NCBI RefSeq assembly: GCF_023053635.1
Contig: NC_086171.1
Location: 19,734,006 to 19,798,005, forward strand
Reading direction: 5' to 3'
Source of the DNA: Elgaria multicarinata webbii
Taxonomy: Eukaryota; Chordata; Lepidosauria; Squamata; Anguidae
DNA length: 64,000 nucleotides
Shown: piece by piece, positions 22,401 to 34,400 of the stretch
Layout: each line of letters starts with the position of its first letter
Numbering within the stretch: the stretch's first letter is position 1
Notes under the pieces: generated by a model
Told to the model about the DNA's origin: nothing
The model's database searches: none
What the model saw: only the letters and a program-made list of their open reading frames with translations
Position numbers and translations under genes: made by a program

Positions 22401-25400
22401 TTCCCAGATTGATGGGTAGCAGCAATTGCTTCTCTAAGATCATTGCTGATGTCTTTCCTCCTTGGCATTGTGTTAACACACACCTGAATGCTCCAGACCA
22501 GCAAACTGAAAAAACTTTGGCTTTTATAGAGGTGGCCATACTTGCTGATGATCAATTAATCACGGGCATTTGATTAGCAGCACCTGTCTGCCACTTAGCA
22601 TCTTAATTCCTATGGAAGCAGTAAGGGTGTACTTACTTTTTCACACATGGCTTCTCCATTTTGGCTTTATTTCTGTTAAATAAATCATGACATGGTGTAA
22701 TTTGTCATGTGTTGTTGTTCATCTGAGGTTGTATTTACCTAATTTTTAGACCTGCTAAGGAACAGATGATTGTTATTATGTCCTGATATGTAAAATCATA
22801 CAATTCCAAGAGGGTGTACTTTCTTTTTCACACGACTGTACAAAGAATTCCATGGAATTTTACAGACTAATAAATACATTTATTGTGATACAAACTTCTA
22901 TTATACCACAATATATTGGTTAGCCTTTAAAACATGACAGGACTCCTAGCTTGCTAAAGCAAAAAGTAGCGAATGCATCTAAATTTCCAAAACGTACATT
23001 AATTCTTTAATGATAAAACTCTATTATGCATCATACTGAATAGCATATTTGTACAATGATGCTATTCTGCCTGGGTTTGGACAAGCTGTGCCCAGGCAGG
23101 TGATTAGGCAAATGGCACCCAGCATGCATTTGTTTGATCCACGGTAATGTAACTGTCCTGGACGTAGGGCAGGATATAAATGTAATTAATAAATAAAAGC
23201 AAACAAACAAGTAACTGGAGTTAAAAACAGTGTCCCTGGTTTGTTTTAAAGTAAGTTTGTTTCTCTTTAAGTAATTCAAGAGCCAAATACAGTCTGATCT
23301 GTGAATGCTTTCCTATTAAGATGATAGAGGATAAATATGTAAAGTCAGTGTTTGGTACTTCTGGTTGCCAAGAGAACTATAGTTAACTGCTGCCTCCTGG
23401 CTTGTTTACTCAAGCAAAGTGAGTAGCAAAGAGGCTCATGCAAGTAGATATTTGTGCATATCTTGGCTTATTAACCCAAAATTTGATCACCCAAAGGGAC
23501 GTTGGGTAATGTGAACCAAGTTATGGATCTCCCAGGACTGACTTGAAAGCCAAAACGTACCACTCTGAACTCTTTGTAAGAAGAGTGGGATACAAATCTA
23601 ACTGATACTAGATAATTATCCCATTCTTAAAACTCAAGATTTAAATCCTAAAAAATGCTCTCCTTTTAAGCAAAAGTTAATCGGGGCTTTGAGTTCTGAT
23701 AATGTGATCCCAATACTTTATTAATTTCAACATAATTCAATGAAGTTATTTTAAATTCTCAAAAAAGCACAAAAAAGATTTCAAATTCCTTACAGCCAAA
23801 AATTTCCAGTCTTTCTGTACATGAAGAGAACTAAGAGAATCTACTTCATCCACTGAATAGTTTCCAAGAAACAGATCTATAGCATCCTGCAAAACAACCC
23901 AGAGTTAAATAGTTTAGAATTAAGCTCCATGTTATTCTACAAAGAAAGAATCCTGCAGCACCTCCAAAATCCACCCTCTCTCATTACAATGCTTGTCTGC
24001 CCTCTGGACATTTTAATCTAGAAAACTGTGACCGTTCTGGCAGCTTTCCTTTCCATTGCCTGCTGCCTCTGGAAAGAGGACTCCTGGACCGCTGCTATAG
24101 TTTATACCACCTCTCTCCTTAAGTGCTGCTCACACTCACTTGAAGCAGGGCTCCCCCAGGGGATGCAGCTAAGCCTCTGAGATTGGAGATCTCAGGGAAG
24201 CAAGCAGTGGAGGAACTGGCTGGCAGCTGCTTTTCCAGCCCCAGCTGAGTTGCTCTGGGCAGTGTGCAGGGATGCTGAGCGCCACATGAAGCCAGAGACT
24301 CAACCAGCACTGGGAAAATCTCTTCTTAGTGCCAGGCAGGTCCCTTTCTCCGTGCTGACAGGGGTCTTCAATACAGAGAAAAACTAAAATGGGTGAATGG
24401 GAGCAATAACATCAGTGGTCATGGCCACACTAACTGACCTTTCACCCATTTCTAACTAACCTTTCACCCATTTCTAATTTTGCACCCCGGTGTAGTGACT
24501 AGAGTGCTGGGCTTGGAAGACAAAAAGGCAGGCTCAAATCCCCACTCATTCAATATCACGCAGGCTAACCTACCCCCACACTGAGGCAATATCCACAGCT
24601 CCATGGAGAAAAGGCAGGATCAAATGTTGCACCTTTCCCATCTTTCCCTTCTCTGTGTTCTACCACTAGCAGTACAAACCTCTTTATCCTCTGCCTTCTC
24701 TAGGCTTCTCCCAATGCCTGCACCAGCTGCTCATCTGCTGGCTTCTCAAGCCACACATGTCCCTCCTTCTCCGAGACCCACTCCTTGGAATCTCTCCTGA
24801 GCCTAGGCCTCACTGCACTTCCACTGCCACCCATCTCCCCCTCCCCATCAGCACAGACTGGAAACCTCAGACTTTCCTAATGTGAGCCCTGAGGACAGCA
24901 ACTATGTCGCTTCCCATTCAGTTCAAAATACTAAAGCTAAATAGAAGCAGCAAACACTTGGAAGTTCTTACCTGTCTGAATCCATCAGAAAAGTTGTTTT
25001 TGTAGTAACGAATTAGGGAGTTCCACCCATCCATTAGTAGGCCCCATTGAGTTCTCTTTCCAGTTCTGAATTTTTTAAAACAAGACTTCAGTATTACAAA
25101 ACACAGGAAATAAGAGATTTAACCCCAATGTCAATTACTTAAGGGCGCCAGCAACTGATCTATAATGGGGGCTCTTTGCATATGTCCTCTATTTCATCAT
25201 TTTGTAGAATAAGTAGTTGAAGAGTTAATCTAACTTTGTCACTGGGATGTTGGGGGGGGGCAGGGTACAGGGATAGACATTGTTCTTCACCCCCTGGTCA
25301 CTGAAAAGATAGGCTTTGAGTCTCTTGGTCTGTTACGTTGAAAGCTCCTTTTCTGGCTTAACCCAGAGCAATGCCTCCTGATTTCAAAACAGAAACACTT

Positions 25401-28400
25401 CAGAGAGTTCCTCCTCTGCATAGATTTACACAAACGGACTAGATTCTGGCACTGGCCTTATAGCAGTGTTTTATCCTTGTTCATTCAGAATTTGGCTTAA
25501 CAGTTCTTAACAAGTTTGTACAGAAAAAATGCATTGATGCAGGAATTTTAAGCTGTACAGCAATTGCCCAAAGAAGCAGCACCTTCTTGATCTGACAAAG
25601 GTAAGATTTTCATTTAAAGTCTGAACAAGAACAGAAATAAGAATCTGGAGAAGAAATGGCAACCATTCATATTTTAAGTCTATAATACTTAACCACTGAC
25701 TGACTGATAATGTTAAAAAATCATTACACAGCATATTTAGTTTAATTTGCTGGTTTCAGAAACTATTTTCTATATAATTTGATTCTGCTTTTATTAGTGG
25801 TGGAAAATTACCTTATACATTTTTAAGGCTGCAATCCCATGCGTACTTACCTGGGAGTTAGTCCCACTCAAGCCAATGGAACTTACGTCTGAGTAGACAT
25901 GCAAAGGAACAATTACATTCCCACTCCCGTTGTTGGTATATTTAAAGTGTTGAAGTTTTGCATGACCACAGCAAGTATGATCGCAGGATCAGTCTCTAAA
26001 CAATAGCTAGATGTTACATCAGTACAGGTTATTTCAAGAAAGACTGGCTCAAACTTGCCTTGTGTAGTCTGTCTTTAAGGCACCCGTTCCGGCATACTGT
26101 TTGGCACAAGCATTTGCGTTATCGGCCCATGCTATGGACAGAGAAAAATGGTGGCGGTGTTGTTTTAAAAAAAGGCAACAAGTAAGTAGCCACATAGGAT
26201 AATATCTACTTATTAAAAAAAGAAACCTACCATTTTTATAAAGTTTCTCAAATTCTGCTTGCTCTTCAAGTCTCTGGCCAACATGCAAAACACCTAATCT
26301 CTATAACGATGAAAGAAACCACTAGTTACAATTGCATCAGAATTCTGCTAACATTTTAATTGCATGCAGCTTTGAACCTTTTAATGTGTCAGAAAAAGCG
26401 TGTTCCCATTATTTCAAATAGATTCCTTTCAAGAATTATACATATATTATATTTTTGTGAACTGCCCAGACAGCTTCAGCTATTGGGTAGTACAGAAATG
26501 AAATGAAAATAATAAATCGCATTTTAAAAGGGCACAGCAAGGCTAGGAGGAAATCTCAACCTGCAGCTGTGCTTGGAGAGAGCGGCGTGCTAAAAGGCTC
26601 TGAATCACGTTCGTTCGGTCCAGGCAATCCATACAGTTACTACGGAATATTCCTTCTTGCTGCATCACCACCTTTCCATCAGAATCAACGAGGAAATAGC
26701 TGAAATACATAACGGGGCTTGTGTAAGAGTTATCAAAATATTTCTTGGATATATTTATGTTGCAACCTAACATAACTATGGCACCAATGTAGGGAAATGT
26801 CTATGATAGTTAACATCAATAAAACAATTAATCCAAATAGTCCCCTTAACTTTAAAGTATCCACACAGCCTTCAAAGCATTACTGTCAGTTAAATATGGA
26901 AATAACAGGTTTTGGCTACATAACTAAGGCTGCAATCATCTAACCATTTAAGCCCTATTCTTATCTTACCTTTCTTACTTCAAGTGCCTGCCAAGACAAA
27001 TTTAAATATATTTATTAACAGATGACTGAAACTGTCAAGATAGAAAAGTTAAGGTTCCATGATTCCAAGGAGATTGTTTCTGGAAAGCAGCCTCCATTTC
27101 ACATAGCAAAAAGAGTCTATAGCTGTTTGTGATAAGACATGAAGGTCTACTGATCAAAGTAAATCTTTCCAAAGGGCACTCACAAGCCCACGGGACCCTG
27201 GTTAACTAACATTAGAGATTTTAGAGGCAAGACGCAAATCAGGAGTATGGTAGGGTAGCAAAAGTTGATGCTATACCACCTGCCTGGAATGTATCTGGGT
27301 ACATCCAGCAGAAAGGAACTTATTCGGGACTCACTTTTGTTCTGTTTTGAGACATTTCAGAACGAAAATTTATTATCGTACTTTGATCCCTCCCTTTGGC
27401 AAAAAAAAAAGGTTCTCAAGGCAGCTTACAAAAATATTTCTGAAGATACTTTTATTTCTGAAAAATATTTTGAAAGGAAAAGAGATCAATTTAATAATGC
27501 TTCTTTGTATACCACAGTTCCTTTTGGCTCTCCTGCCTTAAAGGTCTCTTACTTTAAGAACCACTTCTTGCAATGGTGTTTTTACATGAAGTGTGTGCAA
27601 GTATACACACAATCTATAAACATATTGCTTGGGTTTACGTCGTTCTCATGATAATTATTTTTATGAGAAAACTTCAGTAAATCTTACATCCTTTTGCCTA
27701 CCAATGAAACTGAAAGAATATCCTACTACTTGTAGCTATGGAGAGGATCACATCTAACTGCTTTTGAAGCTGCAGCCTTAACTCAACTCAAAGAGCAGCA
27801 TTTTAAGATAAAACGTTCCCTTGAAAACTAGCAGATCCCACAAAACCAAGGTGTTTCCTATTTGTAAGAGATATCTAAATTTATCAAAACAGGATTGTCA
27901 TTTTATGTTCCCTATTGATTAGCTTTGGGGAATTCAACTGTTCTCAGGAAATTAAAATATGGGTATGAAATTTGCTACATTCATAAGCTGCAGCAACGTC
28001 CTTGGCTTCTACTTATATGAGTTTAAATACACACTTCCAGATGCAGTTGACACAACATTTATAAGAACATAGCCAAGTGGCATGATGCCATCATAACCGG
28101 ATCTTTACGCTGTTGCATAGAAACCAAATGAAAAGCCACACAAGAACTTTGGACTGTAGTCCTAGACAAATTCAAATGGAAGAGAACCAACGCTTTGGAT
28201 TACATCTTAGACTGATGCCTTTTCAGATCACTGTACTTAAACACTGCTAGAGCAATGCAATGTTATTTTAGCATAAAGCAGCAGTTTTCTTCTGTTAGCT
28301 GTACACAATCTAATCATTAGTAACTTCTACTAACCACAACTACATGCCCGCACACTGCAGTTGCATATATTACCCAAATTCATCTTGTTGTTCAGCAAGT

Positions 28401-31400
28401 TGATCTAGTAAAATCTGGAGCCGATCCCACCTCATATGACTGCATTCTTTATGGAAATCAAAAGCTATATATCTGGGCAGAGAAAGCATATGTGAGTTAA
28501 GAGGCTATTCACTAGTACTTGAATCATGGGATAGGAGTACAGGGACAGGTGCTGCTTAGGTGTGCTTCAGCAGACAAAGGAGTCTCTAGGACTTCCTACT
28601 AAGCAGCGTGAAAAGGTTTTCCTTGATGAAGCATTTCCTCAAAATGCACTGAGAACTATATCCATCAAGAGAGCTGTCCTTTTTATCTGTGGTGCAGGGA
28701 AAAGGACACACTAGCAGGAAAGGAAAGGGGGATAACAGAGGATAGCAAAGACTTAAGGGGAGGAAACATTACTGAGCTTTTAAGAAGCATATAAACTAGT
28801 CTATTGCCTACCAAAAAAGGGTAATTTGGGGTTAAACTCTGCCAGCTTCATATGCAATGCACTGCTTCTGCAGAATTGAAGTTTGCATTATGTAACATTC
28901 TGTCCGAAATCTTCTCCAAGTCATTAACACTTAGTTTCTCATTTCCCTTTTTGTACTATTAATTTGTTTTATTAATTTTCCAAAAACAAACACAGAATGC
29001 ATCAAATTTAAGTCCAGTTACTGACAGAAGGCATTACATTTAACATTTCTCCCCTTTAGTTTACAGACAAAAATATTCGGGGACTCCATTGGCTGCACAG
29101 AGGTTTTCTTTATGATACTTCATAGTGACCACCTTATATTCAGAGTCTTTTCCATAATCCGAGTACATGCTTTGACAAATACTGTTGCATATGCCCCTGA
29201 TTTGTATATGTAATAAAATCATGTCATATTTTATAAAAATTAGATATTTGACCTTGTCTTTGTTAATTTCACGTTGGTGTCACTTTTTTTGCGGTGGCTA
29301 TTTCCTAGAGCTCCACGTACCAAGAAGATCTGCAGTTTTCCGATGTGTAGTTCCCTGTTTCTAAAGATTGCCCAAATCAAAAGCCACATGACAGTAGTCC
29401 TGTAACAGTAATCTTGCTCACATCTCCCACAAACCTATGCAATGAAGTAGGACAATAATTCTACTTCATCGCATAGGTTCATTTCAGAAAAGGGACACAA
29501 GAATCTGAGCGCTTACTTGCCTACGTGAGAAGTAAGATTTCTGCTTTCTAAGACAAATTTTGTCCCAGCTTCTATTTTTGTGTATCTGCAAGGTAAGCAG
29601 ACACATTTAACACCCAGATTAACATTTGTGCAACCCTACTTTTATAGCATTATTGTGTCCAGACAGAACCTGACTGTTCAGCCTTTGTATGCAGGTACTC
29701 CACATGTTGTAAGAAAAAAGTCTTACAATTCCTAGCAGGCACCAGCCAACCACGCTGGACTTTTTTCTGTCTAAAACTGCACAGGATTGCACCCTAAGTC
29801 TTTTAAACAACTAGTTAAAACTAGTTCGAAAGCAATATAAATATTTTTCAGTTGCCATGTACCTGACCATTCCATTTCCCAAGCTGTTTACCATTTTTGA
29901 AAATGTTTGCTCAAGAGGCAATTCTGAGCCCTTCTGGTTAACCTGTAAAGGGAAAACAAAAAAGTTCCATACAACAGCAACACCATTTAGTCACATTTCT
30001 TTTAACTTGGATGTAGAATTAAATTAGGAACATACCAGATTAACAATCATTTGTTTTCCATAGCTAATAATCTGAGAATCAAAGTGTCTTTGGAAGCCAT
30101 CCATCTGAAATAGAATATGGTAGATGCACTTATTTGAAGTCTTGGCCAAAGCTGCACGTTATGAAGAATCCTTAATAGGAAGGACACATTAAATATTCAT
30201 AGAATCATAGAATCATAGAATAGTAGAGTTGGAAGGGGCCTACAAGGCCATCGAGTCCAACCCCCTGCTCAATGCAGGAATCCACCCTAAAGCATCCCTG
30301 ACAGATAGTTGTCCAGCTGCCTCTTGAAGGCCTCTAGTGTGGGAGAGCCCACAACCTCCCTAGGTAGCTGATTCCACCGTCGCACTGCTCTAACAGTCAG
30401 GAAGTTTTTCCTGATGTCCAGCCGGAATCTGGCTTCCTTTAACTTGAGCCCGTTATTCCGTGTCCTGCACTCTGGGAAGATCGAGAAGAGATCCTGGCCC
30501 TCCTCTGTGTGACAACCTTTTAAGTATTTGAAGAGTGCTATCATGTCTCCCCTCAATCTTCTCTTCTCCAGGCTAAACATGCCCAGTTCTTTCAACGAAC
30601 ACAGCAGAAAATATAAAAATGCCTTTGTAAAAGACAGTGCCACTTTTTCATGACTATAGCAGATGCCAGGACTATGCAGTGGAGAAAGTGCATTCATTCT
30701 ACTGATTATCTGAAATTAGCCAAAGGGCTTATCAACCTTATCAGCTTGCCAACATTTGTCCCTCCTCACCCCCAGCTCTGCCTCTCTTGATCCAATGGGT
30801 TCATTTGCTCCGATACATCTTGAGCCAGAGAGACTACTTGGGGCCTGAGGCGACTTTTGATTTTGAATTCCTTAGCTCTATGGGCAATTTAAGACACTCC
30901 TAGTGTGTACTTTCACTGGAAACAGAGGACGTGCTTATAACAGGTAAGGAGCAAATAAGCAGCATTTGTCTTACAAATGAAAATGTTTAGCAAACCCTCT
31001 GTGGTTTGTGCACTAGCTGTGGGGTGTAGGAACATAGGAAACTCCCTTTTACTCAGTCAGGCCATTGGTCTATTTAGCTTAGCATTGTCGACACTGACTG
31101 GCAGTGGCTCTCCAGAGTTTCAAGCAGATGATTTTCCAGCCCTATCTGAAGATGCCAGGGATTGAACATGGGGCCTTCTACAGGCAAAGCAGGAGCTCTG
31201 CCAGTGAGCAACAGCCCTTCCCTATAGTACTGAAGTTGCTGTACTTTGGGCCATGAAGGCGTCCAAAAATGGTCTGCCCAAATACCGGGCTCACTATCTT
31301 GGCACTTCTCCTAAAATGGCATGCACCAAGGCCTCACAAGATCAGGTGTTCCCAGCCAAATGCCTTTCCTCAGTCCAATGTGTCAGGCAATGACAGCTAT

Positions 31401-34400
31401 CTTATCCTTGAACTACGGAGCAGCCCTAATCCTTTAGCTTGTAGTGGTTCAGGGAAGGTGAAGGTTCTTCCTCACAAGTATAGAAAGAATCTAGACTCAG
31501 TATTGTCTAAGTATTTAGTGAAAGATGGTTTGTGATGTCAGGGCAAAAGCACTCCCAAGGCAGCTCACAGTAATACAATTCATAAAAAAAACAGTTAAAA
31601 TATTTAAAAAATGATTTAAAAAACTATAAGCACAATAAGATAGAAGTAAAACCAGTAACAAAAGCCTACAATAAAACAAGCAGCAACAAAAGCAGGCATA
31701 TCAAGAAAATACCATGCTAAAATATGTTTTCAAGGCCTCCTTAAAAGCCTGCAGTGATGGAGATGGTGGGCCGCTGATGGCAATTTCTTCCAAAGGTGTG
31801 GAGCCACTGCAGAGAAGGCCCTCTCACAGGTGGTCACCCACCTAACTGCTCTAACAAGTGGGCACATGAAAAGGGCCTCTCTTTCTGATCTTACAGTGCG
31901 AGCAGGCTGATGCAGATGCAGGCAGTGCTACAAGTTACTTGGTCCCAAACTGTTGAAGGCTTTAAAGGTAAAAACCAGCACTTTGAACTGGGCTTGGAAT
32001 TGGGCAGTTCAGCGGAATTGGGCGATTCAGTGTACTGAATTGGGCAGTGCAGCTAGCACAGCATAGGCGTTAAGTGGTCAAATTGTCTTACCCCCACCGA
32101 TACATGGGCGGCTGCATTCTGTACCAGCTGAAGTTTCTGAACTGTCTTCAAATGCGGCCCTACGTACAATGCATTACAGTAGTCCAGCCTGGATGTGATT
32201 AGTGTGTGGTTAACTGAGGCCAGGTCTGTCCTCTCCAGATAGGGCCGCAGCTGGCATATCAGCTTAAGCTGATAAAATGCACTCCTGGACACTGCAACCA
32301 CCTTGGCTTCCCCAGCTAGGTCTGAGTCCAGGATGACTACCAGACTGCGCATTTGGCCTTTTAGGGAGAGTGCAACCCCATCTAAGGCCAGTTATAAAAC
32401 GCCAACTTAAGTAGTTGGCTCCCCAACCCACAGTGCCATCTTGTCTGGATTAAGTTTCAGCTTGTTCACCTTCATTCATATTGTTTTAAAGTACAACTGC
32501 ACCAACGCTAAACCTTTGCTAGCTTTCAGAACATTGTATGTTTAGTTCAGGAACACCTTAAGGAGAACCACACTCCTCAGAATAGCTGCAACCATTACAA
32601 GGCTATCTGCCTATACATATGGACTTTACATTAAACCCCTCCTGCAGAAGGATAGGAAAAAGATATATAGAACATACATGATTTACTGTTTTGCTGATCT
32701 GTGGCCGGGGTTTATATTTGAGGTTTGGTCTCTGTGACCAGAAAAAAGGAATTGATCCACGTGTCTGGAAAACAGAGGGAACAGAGAAGTGAAGCATATA
32801 ATATTATGTTATCAGTTCAACCTCCCAGCTAGCTCCTGCACTTTATCTTAGCATAGAGCAGCATTAAGAGGGAGGAGGCAAAGACTAACTTCTGTGCGAA
32901 AGACTAGTCATGCTACCCAATAAAATAGGGGAAAAAATGTACCTGGACAAAAGAAGCTTTGCTCCCATTGTAATGTACAATTTGTTCCGTTTCTACAAAA
33001 TTAGCTGCGTGCCCTTCGGAATCAATACCTGCGAGTGTGAGAAATTCAAAATTATAGCTAACCACTTACAGCAAAAGCCTTATTTATTACTTCAAATCCT
33101 ATCCAATATGTCATTTTGGTGAGAGCTTCTGTTAAGTGGATGAAACTAAAAACAACAAAAACAAAAGCAAAGTATATCCTGTAACTGCCTTAAATGCTAA
33201 TGAGGACACTGTGTTCTGCAGAGACAGGAGATGATTTATATTGCCTTTGACAGTTCTTGGAACAATGTACAACCAGCCTATTTCTGCCATAAGATGCAGC
33301 AGTTCTCTTTAAGGCAACAAGGCAGAGGGCCTTCTTAGTTGTGGCGTGCACTACTAATTGCAGTGGGCGCTATAATTATGGAATGATCTCCCCAACAAGG
33401 CCTGCCTGGCGCCAACGTTGCTCTCTTTTCAGCACCAGGTTAAAACTTTTCTCTTTTCCCAGGCATTTAGCAATATGTGATGAGCTTCATCGATCCTGGA
33501 TCTGTTTTTATAATAGTTCAGAGTTGTTTATAGTTCATTTTTAGATGTGATGTTGCAAGTTTTTGTGGTTTAAAATTTTGTATATTTTTTTTAATTGTTT
33601 ATATAAGAGAGCTTCGGCTATGGTATAGTAATGTAATAAATAATAAATAAATAAATAATAAGACTTACAAGTTAAAACAGTAGAGATGGAAGACCTTCTC
33701 CACCAATCCATACACTTCAAGATAATGGCCATAATCCAGAGGACCAGTTCCTTGCTTTCAGAGTTGCTTTGAACATTTTATTCTCATATAACCCTTCCCC
33801 CAAATACCAGGCCCTGCTTGCTTGGCACATCACTTATGAGAGTCAGGGGAATTTCAAAACATTTATGAAATAGCAGCGGTGGCACAAGTATGGGTGTTTC
33901 CTCAAAGAAAAATAAAAGGACACTGGGTACATTTGGATTGCATCTGGTATTGGGAAGCCGGAGAGGATAAACTACCTCTCTTCTTCCTGAAAGCAGCTAA
34001 TAAATAAGGATAATCATTTTTAATATATATATTGCCTTCCCTCCTCCAAAAGCACATTTGCGTTTTAGCCTCAAAAGCAGACCGGTAAATTAGGAAAGGT
34101 TAAGATATAATGACTTGCACAAGGCCATGTGACTGAGTAGACATTTAACCTTGTGGTTTCCCATATCCAAATTCAAGCCACTATTCTACACAAGATAATA
34201 ACTACAGGTTTAATCTAGATCTAAACAAAAATATTTTCATAGCAACACACAAAGTTTGCCATTTGGTGAAAAGCAACATGAATCTGAATTGGCAATATTC
34301 AGAATCAAGTTGCTTTGGACTAAATGGCAAACTTCACAGTTATTACAAATACCAGGGAAATTTTCTCAAGCAGGATCCGTATCCATATTTTCCTACTGAG

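Larger units (their letters stand above)
21225..22838 (-). mobile_element. Tc1-like DNA transposon, full length, transposase broken
   Basis: 1614 bp flanked by TA on both sides (21223-21224 and 22839-22840). Inverted repeats of about 213 bp (21225-21437 and 22624-22838) begin CAGTCGTGTGAAAAAG and differ at only about five positions by eye. Each repeat holds an outer and an inner direct repeat of the GTGTGAAAAAGxAAGTAC type, the IR/DR plan of Sleeping Beauty-like elements. It sits in SACM1L intron 18 with its transposase in the gene's sense. A relic of the same family lies at 58689-58891. Confidence 0.93.
21032..23793 (-). other. SACM1L intron 18
   Basis: The Tc1 element fills more than half of it. 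23070-23205 looks like a retroposon end with the tail ggcaggatataaatgtaatt then aataaataaa. Elsewhere nothing recognised. Confidence 0.5.
30105..32677 (-). other. SACM1L intron 10, repeat-rich
   Basis: Holds a reversed CR1 (30197-30600), a reversed tRNA-derived SINE (31027-31220) and a reversed L2 (31545-32470). 30600-31020 and 31220-31540 show nothing recognised. Confidence 0.6.

Noticed and set aside
24119-24800. Possible hidden exons in the GC-richer part of intron 17
   Set aside because: Exons 17 and 18 already join in frame, and no conserved peptide or splice pair was found between them.
27265-27651. 128-codon + strand frame in SACM1L intron 13
   Set aside because: It runs through a reversed LINE tail and A-runs, with no domain.
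31027-31220. Possible tRNA gene in reverse
   Set aside because: Only the head is tRNA-like and the stems do not pair. It is a SINE.
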